In this document: piece by piece, positions 53,541-63,917 of the stretch
How positions within the stretch are numbered: the first letter of the stretch is position 1
Layout: every line of letters begins with the position of its first letter
NCBI RefSeq assembly: GCF_004015185.1
Contig: NZ_CP025746.1
Location: 124,001-188,000, forward strand
Origin: Clostridium manihotivorum
Lineage (GTDB): Bacteria > Bacillota > Clostridia > Clostridiales > Clostridiaceae
Direction of reading: 5' to 3'
DNA length: 64,000 nt
Notes under the pieces: generated by a model
Told to the model about the DNA's origin: nothing
What the model saw: only the letters and a program-made list of their open reading frames with translations
Databases searched by the model: none
Position numbers and translations under genes: made by a program

Positions 53541-56500
53541 TTACCTTCTTTTTCTTCTGGCTAGTACAATTCCACCGATAATAATAACAATTATCCCTAT
53601 AACTAATAGTAGATTAGAAGATATTAAACTACCTGTCTTAGGAAGGTTAGTTTGCTTAATAGTTTTATCTGGTGCATTAACCGGTGTTATGGTTTTACCT
53701 GTACCAACTTTGTCAGTTACAACTGTATTTGGGGTAGCTTTAACTACTTCAGTCTTATCTGGTGTTACTGGTACCACAGGTTTAGCGGTTCTATTCATGG
53801 TCACATCAAATCTTACTATTTCATTATCTACAGATATAGTAGGACTCTTAAATGTATCATAGCCCTCTTTATCTGCTTTTACATAATAGTCTGTACTTGG
53901 GAATACCATAAATGCATATTCACCATCAACATTGCTTTCTTGAGGATTGGCATTGTCAGATGGTTTAAATCCCTTAACTTCTGGTAGATTTACTATACTA
54001 TCTGGCTTTATTCCTTTAGCTATATTTCTAGCTGTATTAGCATAATAAAGAACGACATGTACTCCATCAATTACTTTTCCTGTAGCACTATCAGTGATTG
54101 TTCCATATGGGTCAATTAATACATTAGTTATATTAATCTGGCCACTTTCTGCTACATTAACATTTGCAGTACCAACAATTATCTTTTGACCACTTGCAAA
54201 AGTATAATAAACAGCTAAAACATATTGCTTTCCAACTGAAAGTCCATCAGCCTGGAAACCACCTTCATTTTGGTTATTATCCATAGTTGCTAGCATCTCT
54301 GGCTTAACATTTGATATGTCTTGTCCTTTCTTTATGTCAGTCTTAGAGCTATCAAATACAGCCATATTTAAACCACTAAATGATGTAAGTACACTTGTTT
54401 TTCCATTAGTATCTTTAGTAAGTAATAGTCCAGCAACGGTATTATTTGAGGCATAAGTTTCCTTCTTATCTCCAGTTATATCTCCTGCTACACAGTTCTG
54501 TTTGAAAGTCTTTAATTGTACAGCATCACCTATCTTTACTGGCTTTGTAATATTAACATCATAACCAATATTACCTTTAGGTACTGCAATCTTATACTTT
54601 CCAGTTTCATCAGTAACCATCTTAGAATAGAAGTCTACTATTCCATCATTGTTAAAGTCCTTAGAAACCACAATCGCTGCTCCACTTACAGGCTTTCCAG
54701 TTTCATTATCCACAACGATACCTTGGATACTTCCAGGTTCAAAGGTTACAAGAATTTGCCTACTTGTGCTTAAGCCATTTTTAGCGTCTGTGATAGTAGC
54801 CTTTACAGGTATTACTTCACTTGTAGTGCTTTCTATTTTATCAGATTTATAATCTACATAAGCTGTACCATTATTATCTGTCACAGCTGAATTCCCATTA
54901 GGGAAGCTACCCTTTGACGCATCAAAATCAACCTTTAGTCCCTTTAGAGTGTTTCCATTCTTGTCCTTAACAACTACGCTAAGCTTCGTTGTTGAAACGC
55001 CATCTCCAACTATTGTATTTGGATTAGAATCCATCTCTATGTTGTAATTAACTAGAGCTATATCTTTTTTCATAGTAGGATCTAAGACACTATTAGGTTT
55101 AGCATCAATCTGTACTGATGTAACGTTGTTATTGCTATCATGAGCTTCTAATATATACTGACCTAACTTAACATTAGGTAATGAGTAAACTCCCTTTGAA
55201 TCAGAAGTAGTTTTGTATATAAGTTTTCCTTCTAGATCATAAAGGCTTATATCTGCTCCTGCAATTAATGAATTATCTTCCTGTTTCACTACTTCACCTG
55301 ATAGACTAATGCTCTCTATCTTATCTATAATATGAACGTTTCTAACAACCTCTTTGGCAGCATTGCCACTTGCGTCCATAACATTATACTTTACAAAATA
55401 GTTGCCTTTAACATTAGTGTTAACATTACTATCCATAGCTATCTTACCAGTGATATCACCATCATAGTTATCTTTAGCAACAGCACCTTGGTCCTTATAT
55501 TCTGTTCCTACCTCTAATGTTATATCAGAATCACCCTTCATCTCTATGATAGGCTTTTTCGTATCTACAACTTTTACTATTCTCTTAGCTGTATCAGCTT
55601 TATTCCCAGATAAGTCAGACACATCGTATGATATAGTGTATTCACCTATTTTATTAGTATCAACTACTCCCTTAGTTTTAATACTATCTGTAAGATTACT
55701 GTCATAGTTATCAGTTGCAGTAGCACCACCATCAGTATAAATGTTCTGAGCTTCAACTGTAACAACTGAATCCCCTACTATATTTATAACTGGCTTTGTT
55801 GTGTCTTTTACATGAATTGTTCTTACTATTGTATCAGCAGCATTTCCTGATCCATCTTTAACATTGTAAACTATTGTATAATCTCCAAGCTTATCAGTGT
55901 TAACTGCTCCTGAAACAACCAATTTTGAATTTATGTCATTATCATAATTATCACTTAAAGCAACGCCAGGGTCTACATACTTACTATGAACTTCTATTGT
56001 TTGTTCAGCATCACCCTTTAAGGCAATAACTGGTTTAGTTGAGTCTACTATGTGTATTGTTCTTTTTACAGTACTAGCACTATTATTAGCAGCATCTTTT
56101 ACGTTATAAGTTATAACATAATCACCTAGCTTATGAGTATCAACATTTCCGCTAATAACTATATCCTTGGAAATATCTCCACTATAGTTGTCAGTAGCAG
56201 TTGCACCCTTTTCCACGTAATCATGATTAACTTCTAAAGTTTCATCTGAATCGCCCTTTAAGGCTATTATAGGATTGGTAGTATCAACTACATGTATAAC
56301 TCTTTTAGCCGTATCTGCAGCATTATTTGAATTATCCTTAACATCATAGTTTATACTATAATCTCCAACCTTATCAGTATTTACTTCTCCAGACTTAATT
56401 ATCTTAGAAGTTATATCCTCATCATAGTTATCAGTTGCAATAGCACCTGGATCTACGTAAGAAGCATGTACTTCAATAGTTTTATCTGTTTCTCCCTTTA

Positions 56501-59500
56501 AGCTTATGATAGGTTTAGTAGTATCTAATACATGTATAGTTCTTTTTACTGTATCAGCCACATTACCTGAGCTATCTTTAACATCATAGCTTATAATATA
56601 TTGTCCAATTTTATCAGTATTAACTTTTCCACTAACAGTTACATTTGAAGTTATATCATTATCATAGTTATCAGCTGCGCTTACCCCTTCATCAGTATAC
56701 CCTTTGTGAACTTCAACATTTATATCAGAATCACCCTTTAAGGTAATTACAGGCTTAGTAGTATCCACTACATGTACTGTTCTTTTTAAAGTAATAGCAG
56801 TGTTATTTGAGCTGTCTTTAACGTCATAACTTAAAGTATAATCACCAAGCTTATCAGTGTTAACTGCTCCTGAAACTGAAACCTTGGATGTTAAATCATT
56901 GTCATAATTATCATTAGCTGTGAATCCAGCTTCTTCATAATTCTTATGAACCTCTATAGTTTGGCTTTCCTCACCTTTTAACTTTATAACAGGTTTTGTT
57001 GTATCTACTACATGGATGGTTCTTAATATTGTATCAGCTTTATTTCCCGAACTATCTTTAACATTATAAGCTATAGTGTAATCTCCAAGCTTATCTGTAT
57101 TTAAGTTTCCATTTACATCAATTGCTGAGCTTAAGTTCTCGTCGTAGTTATCACTTGCAACAGCCCCTAGATCTACATATAAACTATGAACTTCCAATGT
57201 TATATCTGACTTTCCTACTAAACTAATATTAGGTTTTGTAGTATCTACCACATGTATGTTTCTCTTTACTGTAGCAGCAACATTATTTGAGCTGTCCTTA
57301 ACATCATAGGATATAACATAATCTCCAAGCTTGTCTGTATTAACTTCGCCAGATTTTATTGCCTTTGATTCTATATCTTGATCATAATTATCTTTAGCTG
57401 TTACACCTTCATCTAAATAATTATTATGAACTTCTACAGTAATATCTTCCTTACCATTTATGCTTAGTACAGGTTTAGTTGTATCTACTACATGTACTGT
57501 TCTTTTTACTGTATCAGCAGTATTATTTGATATATCTTTTACATTGTAATAAATCGTATAATCTCCAAGCTTATCCTTGTCAACAGTTCCTGTTACTGAA
57601 AGTCTTGAAGCAATTTCCGGGTCATAATTATCACTTGCTATAGCACCTGCATCTACATATTCATTATGAACTTCTAAAGTAACTTCTGAGTCACCGTTGA
57701 TAGTTATCACAGGCTTAGTTGTATCTACAACATGTACAGTTCTTTTAACCGTATCGGCACTGTTATTTGATGAATCTTTAACATCATAAGATATAACATA
57801 ATCACCTAGCTTATGAGTATCAACCGTTCCACTAATAACTATATCCTTAGAAATATCTCCATTATAGTTGTCAGTAGCAGTTGCACCTTTTTCTACGTAA
57901 TCATGATTAACTTCTAAAGTTTCATCTGAATCACCCTTTAAGGCTATTATAGGCTTAGTTATATCTACTACATGAACATCTCTTACTACAGTAGAAGTAT
58001 TTCCTGCAGCATCAGATACAGTATATGTGATAGCATAGTCACCTACCTTGCTGGTATCTACTGATCCTGTTTTGACAAGCTTGTCATTCAAATCTCCGTC
58101 AAAATTATCAAAGGCAGTTGCACCTTCTTCAGTATAGGTTAACCCAACTTGTATCGTTCTAGATTGCATTCCTATTAGTCTAATAACAGGTTTTTCGCTA
58201 TCTTGAGCAAATGGTTCTGAATAAGTATAACCAGATTCTAACTTACCTGGATCCACAGCTTTTACTCTAAATGCTGAATGTGGTGATGAATATCCACTAG
58301 GTAATGTATAAGTGTACTCTAAATCATTACCAGAGTATATTGTGGTCCAGTTATCATCAGCACCATATTCTAAAACATAGGTCAATTTATCATTATCTGG
58401 GTCAACAGAAGCTGCCCATTTAGGCGTTATTACATCACCAGCTTTATGATGCTGATCAAAAAGACTAGTTGTAAATCCTCCTGGTGTTGAAGGCGCATGA
58501 TTTACCGCTGAAATAGATAAGGTTTCTGTAGCTGTATTAGAGATAGCCCCTATAGAACTTCTAGCAGCCCAGTCAAATGATGTGTTCCCATGCCAATACT
58601 TATTCGGTATAAAAGTTAACTTATCTATATATGAAATAGGTATTTCTTGTGATACTCCTACAGGTACCCCGTCATAAGCAAGGACCCCATTATCCGGACG
58701 TGATTTAATAATTACACTGGCTAAATTGCTAAACATTGAAGTATATGTTACTAAAAAATCAGATTTAGTAAAATTCATTAATGCATCACCAACGCCATTT
58801 TTGGTGAAGTTACTTATTCTAGGAACTCCAACATAATTAATAGTACAAGAATTATATGCCCCACCTTGAGCTACAGCCTTAACTACAGCATTTCCTGGGC
58901 TATAATTACTGTTGTTAAATGTTACCGCAGCATTTCCATTGCCATCTGTTATTACATTATATCTATCTAATGTCCCATAGTCAGTTGTAAGGGTAACAGG
59001 TATATTGGCAGCATTACTTCCATCTGCATTCTTTACATTTATATTTACAGTACTATTATTAGTAACTTCTGTAGAAGGTGCCGCAGATACAGAGACCGTT
59101 GTAGGTGCTGATATATATGTATTTTTTGTAGTATCTATAGGATTATATTTTGAATCAAAATACCACGATACTATGTCATGTTCTTCATAGCTTCCACCAG
59201 TAGCTGCTGTAAAGCCAGAATAAACTTCATTAGAACCTAGAGTCTGAGATAGATTTATTGTATAAGCTAGTGTTGGTAGTTCTGGTCTTGAATTAATGTT
59301 ACTTATTCTGACCTCCAACTGATTAGTATCTCCTTTATAGTCAACCCAAGCATACTTGGTAGCACCATCAGCTAAATCTATCCCCAATGGTTTTAAGCTC
59401 TTGGAAGCTACTGATACAGGGCTACCATTGACATTTATACCTATATGATTATTGTCAGGATCATTCATGTTTGCAGTTTTTGTTACATCATAATAGCCAG

Positions 59501-59942
59501 TATTTTGATAAGTATCAAATTCAATACCTATACTATTTTGAATACCTCCATATCCTATAGCTGCTCCAGTAGATCCTATGCTATTTGTATTTGTATCAAG
59601 TACGAATACTATTCCGTCTGCTCTTGACCCAGTGCTCTTCATCTGAAAAGTGAAGAATGAGCTAAAGGATTTATCACTAGCTACCGAAACCTTTTGCTTA
59701 TAAAAAGCACTTCCTGCTAAATTGCCAGAGTTTCTAGTAAGTCTTATTTGTCCATTCACAAGTGCTGCATCACTTTGTAAGGTAAGCATATTGTTCATAG
59801 CTAAGGCATTGAAATCTTGATAAGCAAAGCTTATCAATTGATTTGTAAGTGCATAAGCAACGGTATTTGCATTCGATAAAATAATCTGAAAGGCAAATAA
59901 AAAACTTAAAAGAAAACTTATTGGCTTAAGTCTTTTCTTCAT
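53541..59942 (-). CDS. Giant LPXTG surface adhesin: L-type lectin head and 12 Ig-like repeats
   Basis: 2133 residues. Signal peptide (MKKRLKPISFLLSFLFAFQ...VAYA). An L-type lectin-like domain (about 32-265; DGIVFVLDT, IGIEFDTYQN, NHIGINVNG). An invasin-like Ig domain (about 280-375). A cadherin-like/fibronectin region (to about 580). Twelve 79-80-residue DUF5011-type Ig repeats (about 584-1542). A carboxypeptidase-like domain, another invasin-like Ig domain, further regulatory-like domains and a Pro/Thr stalk follow. It ends with sortase signal LPKTGS, a TM helix and RRKRR. It is exported, wall-anchored and likely binds glycans (inference from the lectin fold). Confidence 0.93.
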   Translation of the reverse strand: MKKRLKPISFLLSFLFAFQIILSNANTVAYALTNQLISFAYQDFNALAMNNMLTLQSDAALVNGQIRLTRNSGNLAGSAFYKQKVSVASDKSFSSFFTFQMKSTGSRADGIVFVLDTNTNSIGSTGAAIGYGGIQNSIGIEFDTYQNTGYYDVTKTANMNDPDNNHIGINVNGSPVSVASKSLKPLGIDLADGATKYAWVDYKGDTNQLEVRISNINSRPELPTLAYTINLSQTLGSNEVYSGFTAATGGSYEEHDIVSWYFDSKYNPIDTTKNTYISAPTTVSVSAAPSTEVTNNSTVNINVKNADGSNAANIPVTLTTDYGTLDRYNVITDGNGNAAVTFNNSNYSPGNAVVKAVAQGGAYNSCTINYVGVPRISNFTKNGVGDALMNFTKSDFLVTYTSMFSNLASVIIKSRPDNGVLAYDGVPVGVSQEIPISYIDKLTFIPNKYWHGNTSFDWAARSSIGAISNTATETLSISAVNHAPSTPGGFTTSLFDQHHKAGDVITPKWAASVDPDNDKLTYVLEYGADDNWTTIYSGNDLEYTYTLPSGYSSPHSAFRVKAVDPGKLESGYTYSEPFAQDSEKPVIRLIGMQSRTIQVGLTYTEEGATAFDNFDGDLNDKLVKTGSVDTSKVGDYAITYTVSDAAGNTSTVVRDVHVVDITKPIIALKGDSDETLEVNHDYVEKGATATDNYNGDISKDIVISGTVDTHKLGDYVISYDVKDSSNNSADTVKRTVHVVDTTKPVITINGDSEVTLEVHNEYVDAGAIASDNYDPEIASRLSVTGTVDKDKLGDYTIYYNVKDISNNTADTVKRTVHVVDTTKPVLSINGKEDITVEVHNNYLDEGVTAKDNYDQDIESKAIKSGEVNTDKLGDYVISYDVKDSSNNVAATVKRNIHVVDTTKPNISLVGKSDITLEVHSLYVDLGAVASDNYDENLSSAIDVNGNLNTDKLGDYTIAYNVKDSSGNKADTILRTIHVVDTTKPVIKLKGEESQTIEVHKNYEEAGFTANDNYDNDLTSKVSVSGAVNTDKLGDYTLSYDVKDSSNNTAITLKRTVHVVDTTKPVITLKGDSDINVEVHKGYTDEGVSAADNYDNDITSNVTVSGKVNTDKIGQYIISYDVKDSSGNVADTVKRTIHVLDTTKPIISLKGETDKTIEVHASYVDPGAIATDNYDEDITSKIIKSGEVNTDKVGDYSINYDVKDNSNNAADTAKRVIHVVDTTNPIIALKGDSDETLEVNHDYVEKGATATDNYSGDISKDIVISGNVDTHKLGDYVITYNVKDAANNSASTVKRTIHIVDSTKPVIALKGDAEQTIEVHSKYVDPGVALSDNYDNDINSKLVVSGAVNTDKLGDYTIVYNVKDGSGNAADTIVRTIHVKDTTKPVINIVGDSVVTVEAQNIYTDGGATATDNYDSNLTDSIKTKGVVDTNKIGEYTISYDVSDLSGNKADTAKRIVKVVDTKKPIIEMKGDSDITLEVGTEYKDQGAVAKDNYDGDITGKIAMDSNVNTNVKGNYFVKYNVMDASGNAAKEVVRNVHIIDKIESISLSGEVVKQEDNSLIAGADISLYDLEGKLIYKTTSDSKGVYSLPNVKLGQYILEAHDSNNNVTSVQIDAKPNSVLDPTMKKDIALVNYNIEMDSNPNTIVGDGVSTTKLSVVVKDKNGNTLKGLKVDFDASKGSFPNGNSAVTDNNGTAYVDYKSDKIESTTSEVIPVKATITDAKNGLSTSRQILVTFEPGSIQGIVVDNETGKPVSGAAIVVSKDFNNDGIVDFYSKMVTDETGKYKIAVPKGNIGYDVNITKPVKIGDAVQLKTFKQNCVAGDITGDKKETYASNNTVAGLLLTKDTNGKTSVLTSFSGLNMAVFDSSKTDIKKGQDISNVKPEMLATMDNNQNEGGFQADGLSVGKQYVLAVYYTFASGQKIIVGTANVNVAESGQINITNVLIDPYGTITDSATGKVIDGVHVVLYYANTARNIAKGIKPDSIVNLPEVKGFKPSDNANPQESNVDGEYAFMVFPSTDYYVKADKEGYDTFKSPTISVDNEIVRFDVTMNRTAKPVVPVTPDKTEVVKATPNTVVTDKVGTGKTITPVNAPDKTIKQTNLPKTGSLISSNLLLVIGIIVIIIGGIVLARRKRR
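55317..58193 (-). repeat. Coding tandem array: 12 repeats of about 240 bp
   Basis: Repeat 1 is 79 codons and repeats 2-12 are 80 codons each, with no gaps. Each unit begins KPxIxLKGDS, contains DNYDxDI and LGDYxIxYxVKDSSxN, and ends RTIHVVDTT. Repeats 2 (57717-57956) and 9 (56037-56276) are nearly identical while neighbours diverge. Confidence 0.93.
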
Positions 59943-60078
59943 AATGTTCCTCCTTTATTTAATAATTTACAAAAAATATAATTAATACATAAATTTTATC
60001 AACTTCATCTAAACAAAATCTAAACATATAAAAAAGTGATTAAAATGCATATTAAAAGTTTTATATTTTCTTATGCAG

Positions 60079-60133
60079 TAAAAAGCACTACTATAATTTG
60101 ATACTTAATATCAATTTATAGTAGTGCTTTTCT
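60079..60133. terminator. Terminator of the SARP-type regulator gene
   Basis: A 16-bp stem AAAAGCACTACTATAA / TTATAGTAGTGCTTTT lies between the regulator stop and the adhesin promoter. Bases 59943-60078 hold the adhesin leader. Confidence 0.9.
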
Positions 60134-60135
60134 AA

Positions 60136-61251
60136 TTATTGAAATATTGAATATAATAATTTCTTCATCCTTGAACCAGGCTCTATTCCAAGCTCCTCAA
60201 TAACAATGTCATAATAATGTCGGTATTGATTCTCAGCTGACTTAAGATCTCCCATCAAAGCATACACCTCCATAACAAGTTCATTTACTTCTTCAAGAAG
60301 TGGATTTTTAATTAGTATGCTTTTTAAACTAACTAAAGCCTTGTTATACTCTGCCTTATTAACATAATAATTAGCCATCTTTTTTAAAGTATTAATATAT
60401 AAGTTTTTTAATCTCTCCTTCTCAAAGATTGCCCATACAAAATCATTATCTTCGAAGTAATCGCCAGTATATAATTCTATAGCACCTTCTAATGCATTAA
60501 TATTGTCATCATAAACTTGATCAAAGCCACTTATAACTTCCTCAAACTCAATAAAATCGCATTTAACCTTATTGGTTAAAAACTTATAACCCTTACTTGA
60601 AAACTCGAAGTGATCTTCAATTCTTAAGTTCTTTACAAGTTGTCTCATATTATAAATTGTAGTAGATAATAAAGCAGCTGCTTTATCTTTACTCATATAA
60701 GGCCACAAAATTTCTAGCACTCTATTTCTTGGCACCATAGTATCTCTGTTATGAACTAAAAAACAAAATAGTTCCTTAGTCTTTGAAGTTCTCCACTTTA
60801 TATTATCACTAGGTTCTCCATTAAAAATAATATCTATATCACCAAAGCATCTTATTAACTTCAATTTGCTGATACCAACACTGGATACCAAACTAAGTTT
60901 AAGTTTAAGCCTATCTAAGGTCTTCTCAATTCTTTCCTCAGATACTGGTTTTAATATATAGTCTATGTCATTAATTTCGTAAGCTGTTACAGCAAACTTT
61001 CTATGACCTGTTACAAAAACCACTTCTATACCAGGCTTGATAGTTCTAAAGACGTTAGCTGCATCAATTCCTTTAATTTTAGGCATCTCTATATCTAAGA
61101 ATACAGCATCAACTTCATTATGCCTTGTAAACTCAATGGCCTTCATAATATCAGTATATGCACCAACTATTTCTACAAATTCAAAATCATTTAATATCAT
61201 TTTAAGTGATTCTACCGCTAAATTCTCATCATCAGCAATTAATATCTTCAT
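60136..61251 (-). CDS. Response regulator with SARP/BTAD output domain
   Basis: 371 residues. The receiver domain (MKILIADDENLA; phospho-Asp in AVFLDIEMPK; Lys in YILKPVSEE) is followed by a winged helix (about 140-225; SKTKELFCFLVHNRDTMVPRNRVLEILWP) and a helical BTAD domain (about 235-371; WAIFEKERLKNLYINTLKKMANYY, EELGIEPGSRMKKL). It is an orphan regulator with no kinase adjacent. The position directly upstream of the adhesin suggests control of surface genes (inference). Confidence 0.9.
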   Translation of the reverse strand: MKILIADDENLAVESLKMILNDFEFVEIVGAYTDIMKAIEFTRHNEVDAVFLDIEMPKIKGIDAANVFRTIKPGIEVVFVTGHRKFAVTAYEINDIDYILKPVSEERIEKTLDRLKLKLSLVSSVGISKLKLIRCFGDIDIIFNGEPSDNIKWRTSKTKELFCFLVHNRDTMVPRNRVLEILWPYMSKDKAAALLSTTIYNMRQLVKNLRIEDHFEFSSKGYKFLTNKVKCDFIEFEEVISGFDQVYDDNINALEGAIELYTGDYFEDNDFVWAIFEKERLKNLYINTLKKMANYYVNKAEYNKALVSLKSILIKNPLLEEVNELVMEVYALMGDLKSAENQYRHYYDIVIEELGIEPGSRMKKLLYSIFQ

Positions 61252-61529
61252 CCCTTTTTACTCCAAAATCATAGCATTTAATTCAGCCCTTTATTATTTG
61301 GTAAATAAACTTATTTTTTCACCTTATTATATACTAACATTTTCTTACACTATTAGACATATTTTTTCATATAATCCATTAAACTTTTTATAATCACCTT
61401 AATATGACTAAACTTATATCAACAAAATATCAAATAATGGCTATATATAATTTCAACATAGCACTTTAGCAGAGTACAAATAACTGATATAACTTTTACA
61501 GAAGTATATACTAAAATGAAAACATCAAA

Positions 61530-61581
61530 AAACATACATGCAAGTAGCAATTTACTGCTATTACATGTATGTTGTATTTTT
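61530..61581 (-). terminator. Terminator of the GT39 gene
   Basis: AACATACATG and CATGTATGTT plus inner AGTAGCA/TGCTATT pairing form a long hairpin; the gap 61252-61529 shows no gene. Confidence 0.75.
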
Positions 61582-61595
61582 ATTACCCCACTATA

Positions 61596-63917
61596 CTATT
61601 TTGAAGATACACTATCTGTATATGCTTGTAAATCATATAGAGTTCCAGAGTTTCTTCCAAACCCTCCATCTCTTTGATTAGTCTGGTCATCTTGCGTTGA
61701 TGAATTGCTATTAGCTTTTGAATTACTTGATTGATCAGCAGTTGAGTTGTTATCTGTTGGTGCATTTTCATCTGTTGAGTTACTGTATTCGCTAGAAGAA
61801 ACTACTGTACCATTTTGCTGTACCCAGCTCATTATTTCACTGCTAGCACTTGAGTTTCCTCCACCACCCATTCCACCAGTCATTACATATCGTACTTCAC
61901 CCTTCTTAACTAATTCCTTAAATTGATCTAGAGTGATTGATTTATCATTACCTAAGAAGCCACCTATTGCCATAACAGGTTCTCCAGTTTGAATTATTAT
62001 CTCAGATGCTGAATTTGCATTAGCTACAACAAGTAGGTATTTTTGATTAGCTGTTTTATTCTTCTCTAAGAAGCTAACTAAAGCTGAATCCTTGGTGTTC
62101 TCCATACCTTTCCCCATCATTCCTTCTCCTGATGAACTTCCAGATAAAAGCTCTAGGCCTGCTGCCGGGAAAGAGTTGTTTACAGGATAAACTAAAGTTG
62201 CCGCTGATCCTACAAAAGGAGTCACCATAAGGCCTGCTACTGCTAAACTCACTAGTATTTTCTTTAATTTAAGTACCTTACTATGTTTTTTACTACTAGC
62301 TTCATCTTCAAGCTCCTTTTTACCTATGTTCATAAGGTTTAATATTAAAAGGACTATTGAAGAACCAAAACATAACACTATAACTAACGCTGCTAATATC
62401 TTTATTATGCTTGAAGTATCTACAAAGTAGTAAAGCATAAGCATTTGAGCTAATCCATTTGCAAGAAGTGCTACTGGCAAGAACCAGGACTTCCATCCTC
62501 CTTCTTTATGCATCTTCCACATATAGGTTATTCCAATGCCTGCTAAAGCGGCTGTTGGTGGAGCTAACATAGTTAAGTAGTATGGATGAAAAGTTCCTGT
62601 ATTAAAGCTAAAGTATACAAACACTGGCAAGAACCACATTGCCCATAAAACTAGTTGTTGTTTTTTGATGTTGTCTAATCTAAAGCTTAGTTTTTCCTTG
62701 ATAGCTGCTGCTAGGAATCCAAACATAGCAAGTGGTATAAACCAAACTATTTGATCTGAAAGTATGTTCTTTGAAAATAATCTTGTTATGCTAGAAGTAG
62801 TTTGACCTCCAAAGGAGCCTTGTAGTCCTGAGCCTCCGCCCATTCCTCCTCCGCCTTGCATGTTACCTCCTGGTCCCATACCTCCACTTGGCGGTGTAAA
62901 CTGTCCATTTCCTCCTGGTGCCATCTGACCATTTCCATCCTGTGCATTACTGTCTGTTCCTTGATTATTGCTTCCACTTTGGTTACTTTGCGTAGAACTT
63001 GAAGTATTTCCACTTTGATTGTCGGTTGTAGCTGAAGATGAATTAGAATTACCCTGTGGCATTGAAGGACGCTCGCCTTTTGCACCAGATCCACCTCCTG
63101 GACCGCCATTTCCGTTGCTACTACTACTTAAACTAACTCTCTCTAATCCATTGTGCCCTACTATAAGTTCCATAACAGTGTTGTTAGTACTGCTATCCAC
63201 ATACGGCCTATTGCTTGCAGGTACTAAATCTACAACTACTGCCCAGGATAGAGAAACTGCTATAAGTATAAATGTACTTATTATCAAGTTTATTATTCTC
63301 TTCTTTATTGAAGTTGCAGTTGAAAGAAGATAAGTTATATAAAGTGCTGGAGCTATCATATATGCTTGTAGCATCTTTATATTAAAACCTACACCTACTA
63401 AAACCATACTTAATATAAGATATTTAAGCTTCCCTTTTTCAGCTGCCACTGTTAGCGCCCAGCATGCTAGTAAAAGCACCATAACAAGTGTATTATCAAC
63501 TGAATTATTCCTACTTACCGCAACAAATACTGGTGTTATTGCTAGTGCTAAGGCTGATATAAGACCAGCTGCACTTCCAAAGCTTCTCTTGACTATGTGG
63601 TATATTAATACCACCGATATTACTCCAGCAAGAGCTTGAGGTAATATTATACTCCAACCACTATATCCAAATATCTTCGCTGATATGGCTTGAAGCCAGA
63701 ACCCTAAAGGTGGCTTATCTATAGTTACAAACCCAGCTGGATCAAAGGATACAAAGAAGAAATTCTTAAAGCTCATAGTCATACTCTTTACTGCTGCTGC
63801 ATAATAAGAATTGGCTGTTCCCTCAATACTTAAATTCCATAAGTTAAGTACTGCTGATAATATTGTTATTAAAGCTAAAGCTATATTTTCTTTAGTAGCT
63901 TTTATCTTTTTCATCAC
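61596..63917 (-). CDS. GT39-family membrane glycosyltransferase (YkcB/ArnT-like)
   Basis: 773 residues. The N-terminal GT-C fold has the loop-1 acidic motif (NSYYAAAVKSM; DPAGFVTIDKPPLGFW) and SRNNSVDNTLV, with about 8 TM helices by residue 235. A roughly 125-residue Gly/Asn/Ser/Gln-rich low-complexity insert (about 262-385) precedes four or five more TM helices. The extracytoplasmic C-terminal domain (GGFLGNDKSITLDQFKELVKKGEVRYVMTGG) ends in a Ser/Asn/Asp-rich tail. Relatives move sugars from polyprenyl phosphates to surface acceptors; the acceptor is unknown. Complete in the window; upstream 63918-64000 is its promoter. Confidence 0.88.
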   Translation of the reverse strand: MMKKIKATKENIALALITILSAVLNLWNLSIEGTANSYYAAAVKSMTMSFKNFFFVSFDPAGFVTIDKPPLGFWLQAISAKIFGYSGWSIILPQALAGVISVVLIYHIVKRSFGSAAGLISALALAITPVFVAVSRNNSVDNTLVMVLLLACWALTVAAEKGKLKYLILSMVLVGVGFNIKMLQAYMIAPALYITYLLSTATSIKKRIINLIISTFILIAVSLSWAVVVDLVPASNRPYVDSSTNNTVMELIVGHNGLERVSLSSSSNGNGGPGGGSGAKGERPSMPQGNSNSSSATTDNQSGNTSSSTQSNQSGSNNQGTDSNAQDGNGQMAPGGNGQFTPPSGGMGPGGNMQGGGGMGGGSGLQGSFGGQTTSSITRLFSKNILSDQIVWFIPLAMFGFLAAAIKEKLSFRLDNIKKQQLVLWAMWFLPVFVYFSFNTGTFHPYYLTMLAPPTAALAGIGITYMWKMHKEGGWKSWFLPVALLANGLAQMLMLYYFVDTSSIIKILAALVIVLCFGSSIVLLILNLMNIGKKELEDEASSKKHSKVLKLKKILVSLAVAGLMVTPFVGSAATLVYPVNNSFPAAGLELLSGSSSGEGMMGKGMENTKDSALVSFLEKNKTANQKYLLVVANANSASEIIIQTGEPVMAIGGFLGNDKSITLDQFKELVKKGEVRYVMTGGMGGGGNSSASSEIMSWVQQNGTVVSSSEYSNSTDENAPTDNNSTADQSSNSKANSNSSTQDDQTNQRDGGFGRNSGTLYDLQAYTDSVSSK

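Noticed and set aside
55317..58193. Regular 240-bp repeats as a possible CRISPR or satellite DNA array
   Set aside because: The units are coding, in one open frame of a sortase-anchored protein, and are far too long for CRISPR repeats.
62786..63109. Second reading frame of 107 codons in the Gly/Asn-rich part of the glycosyltransferase
   Set aside because: Overlap created by low-complexity codons; no ribosome site.
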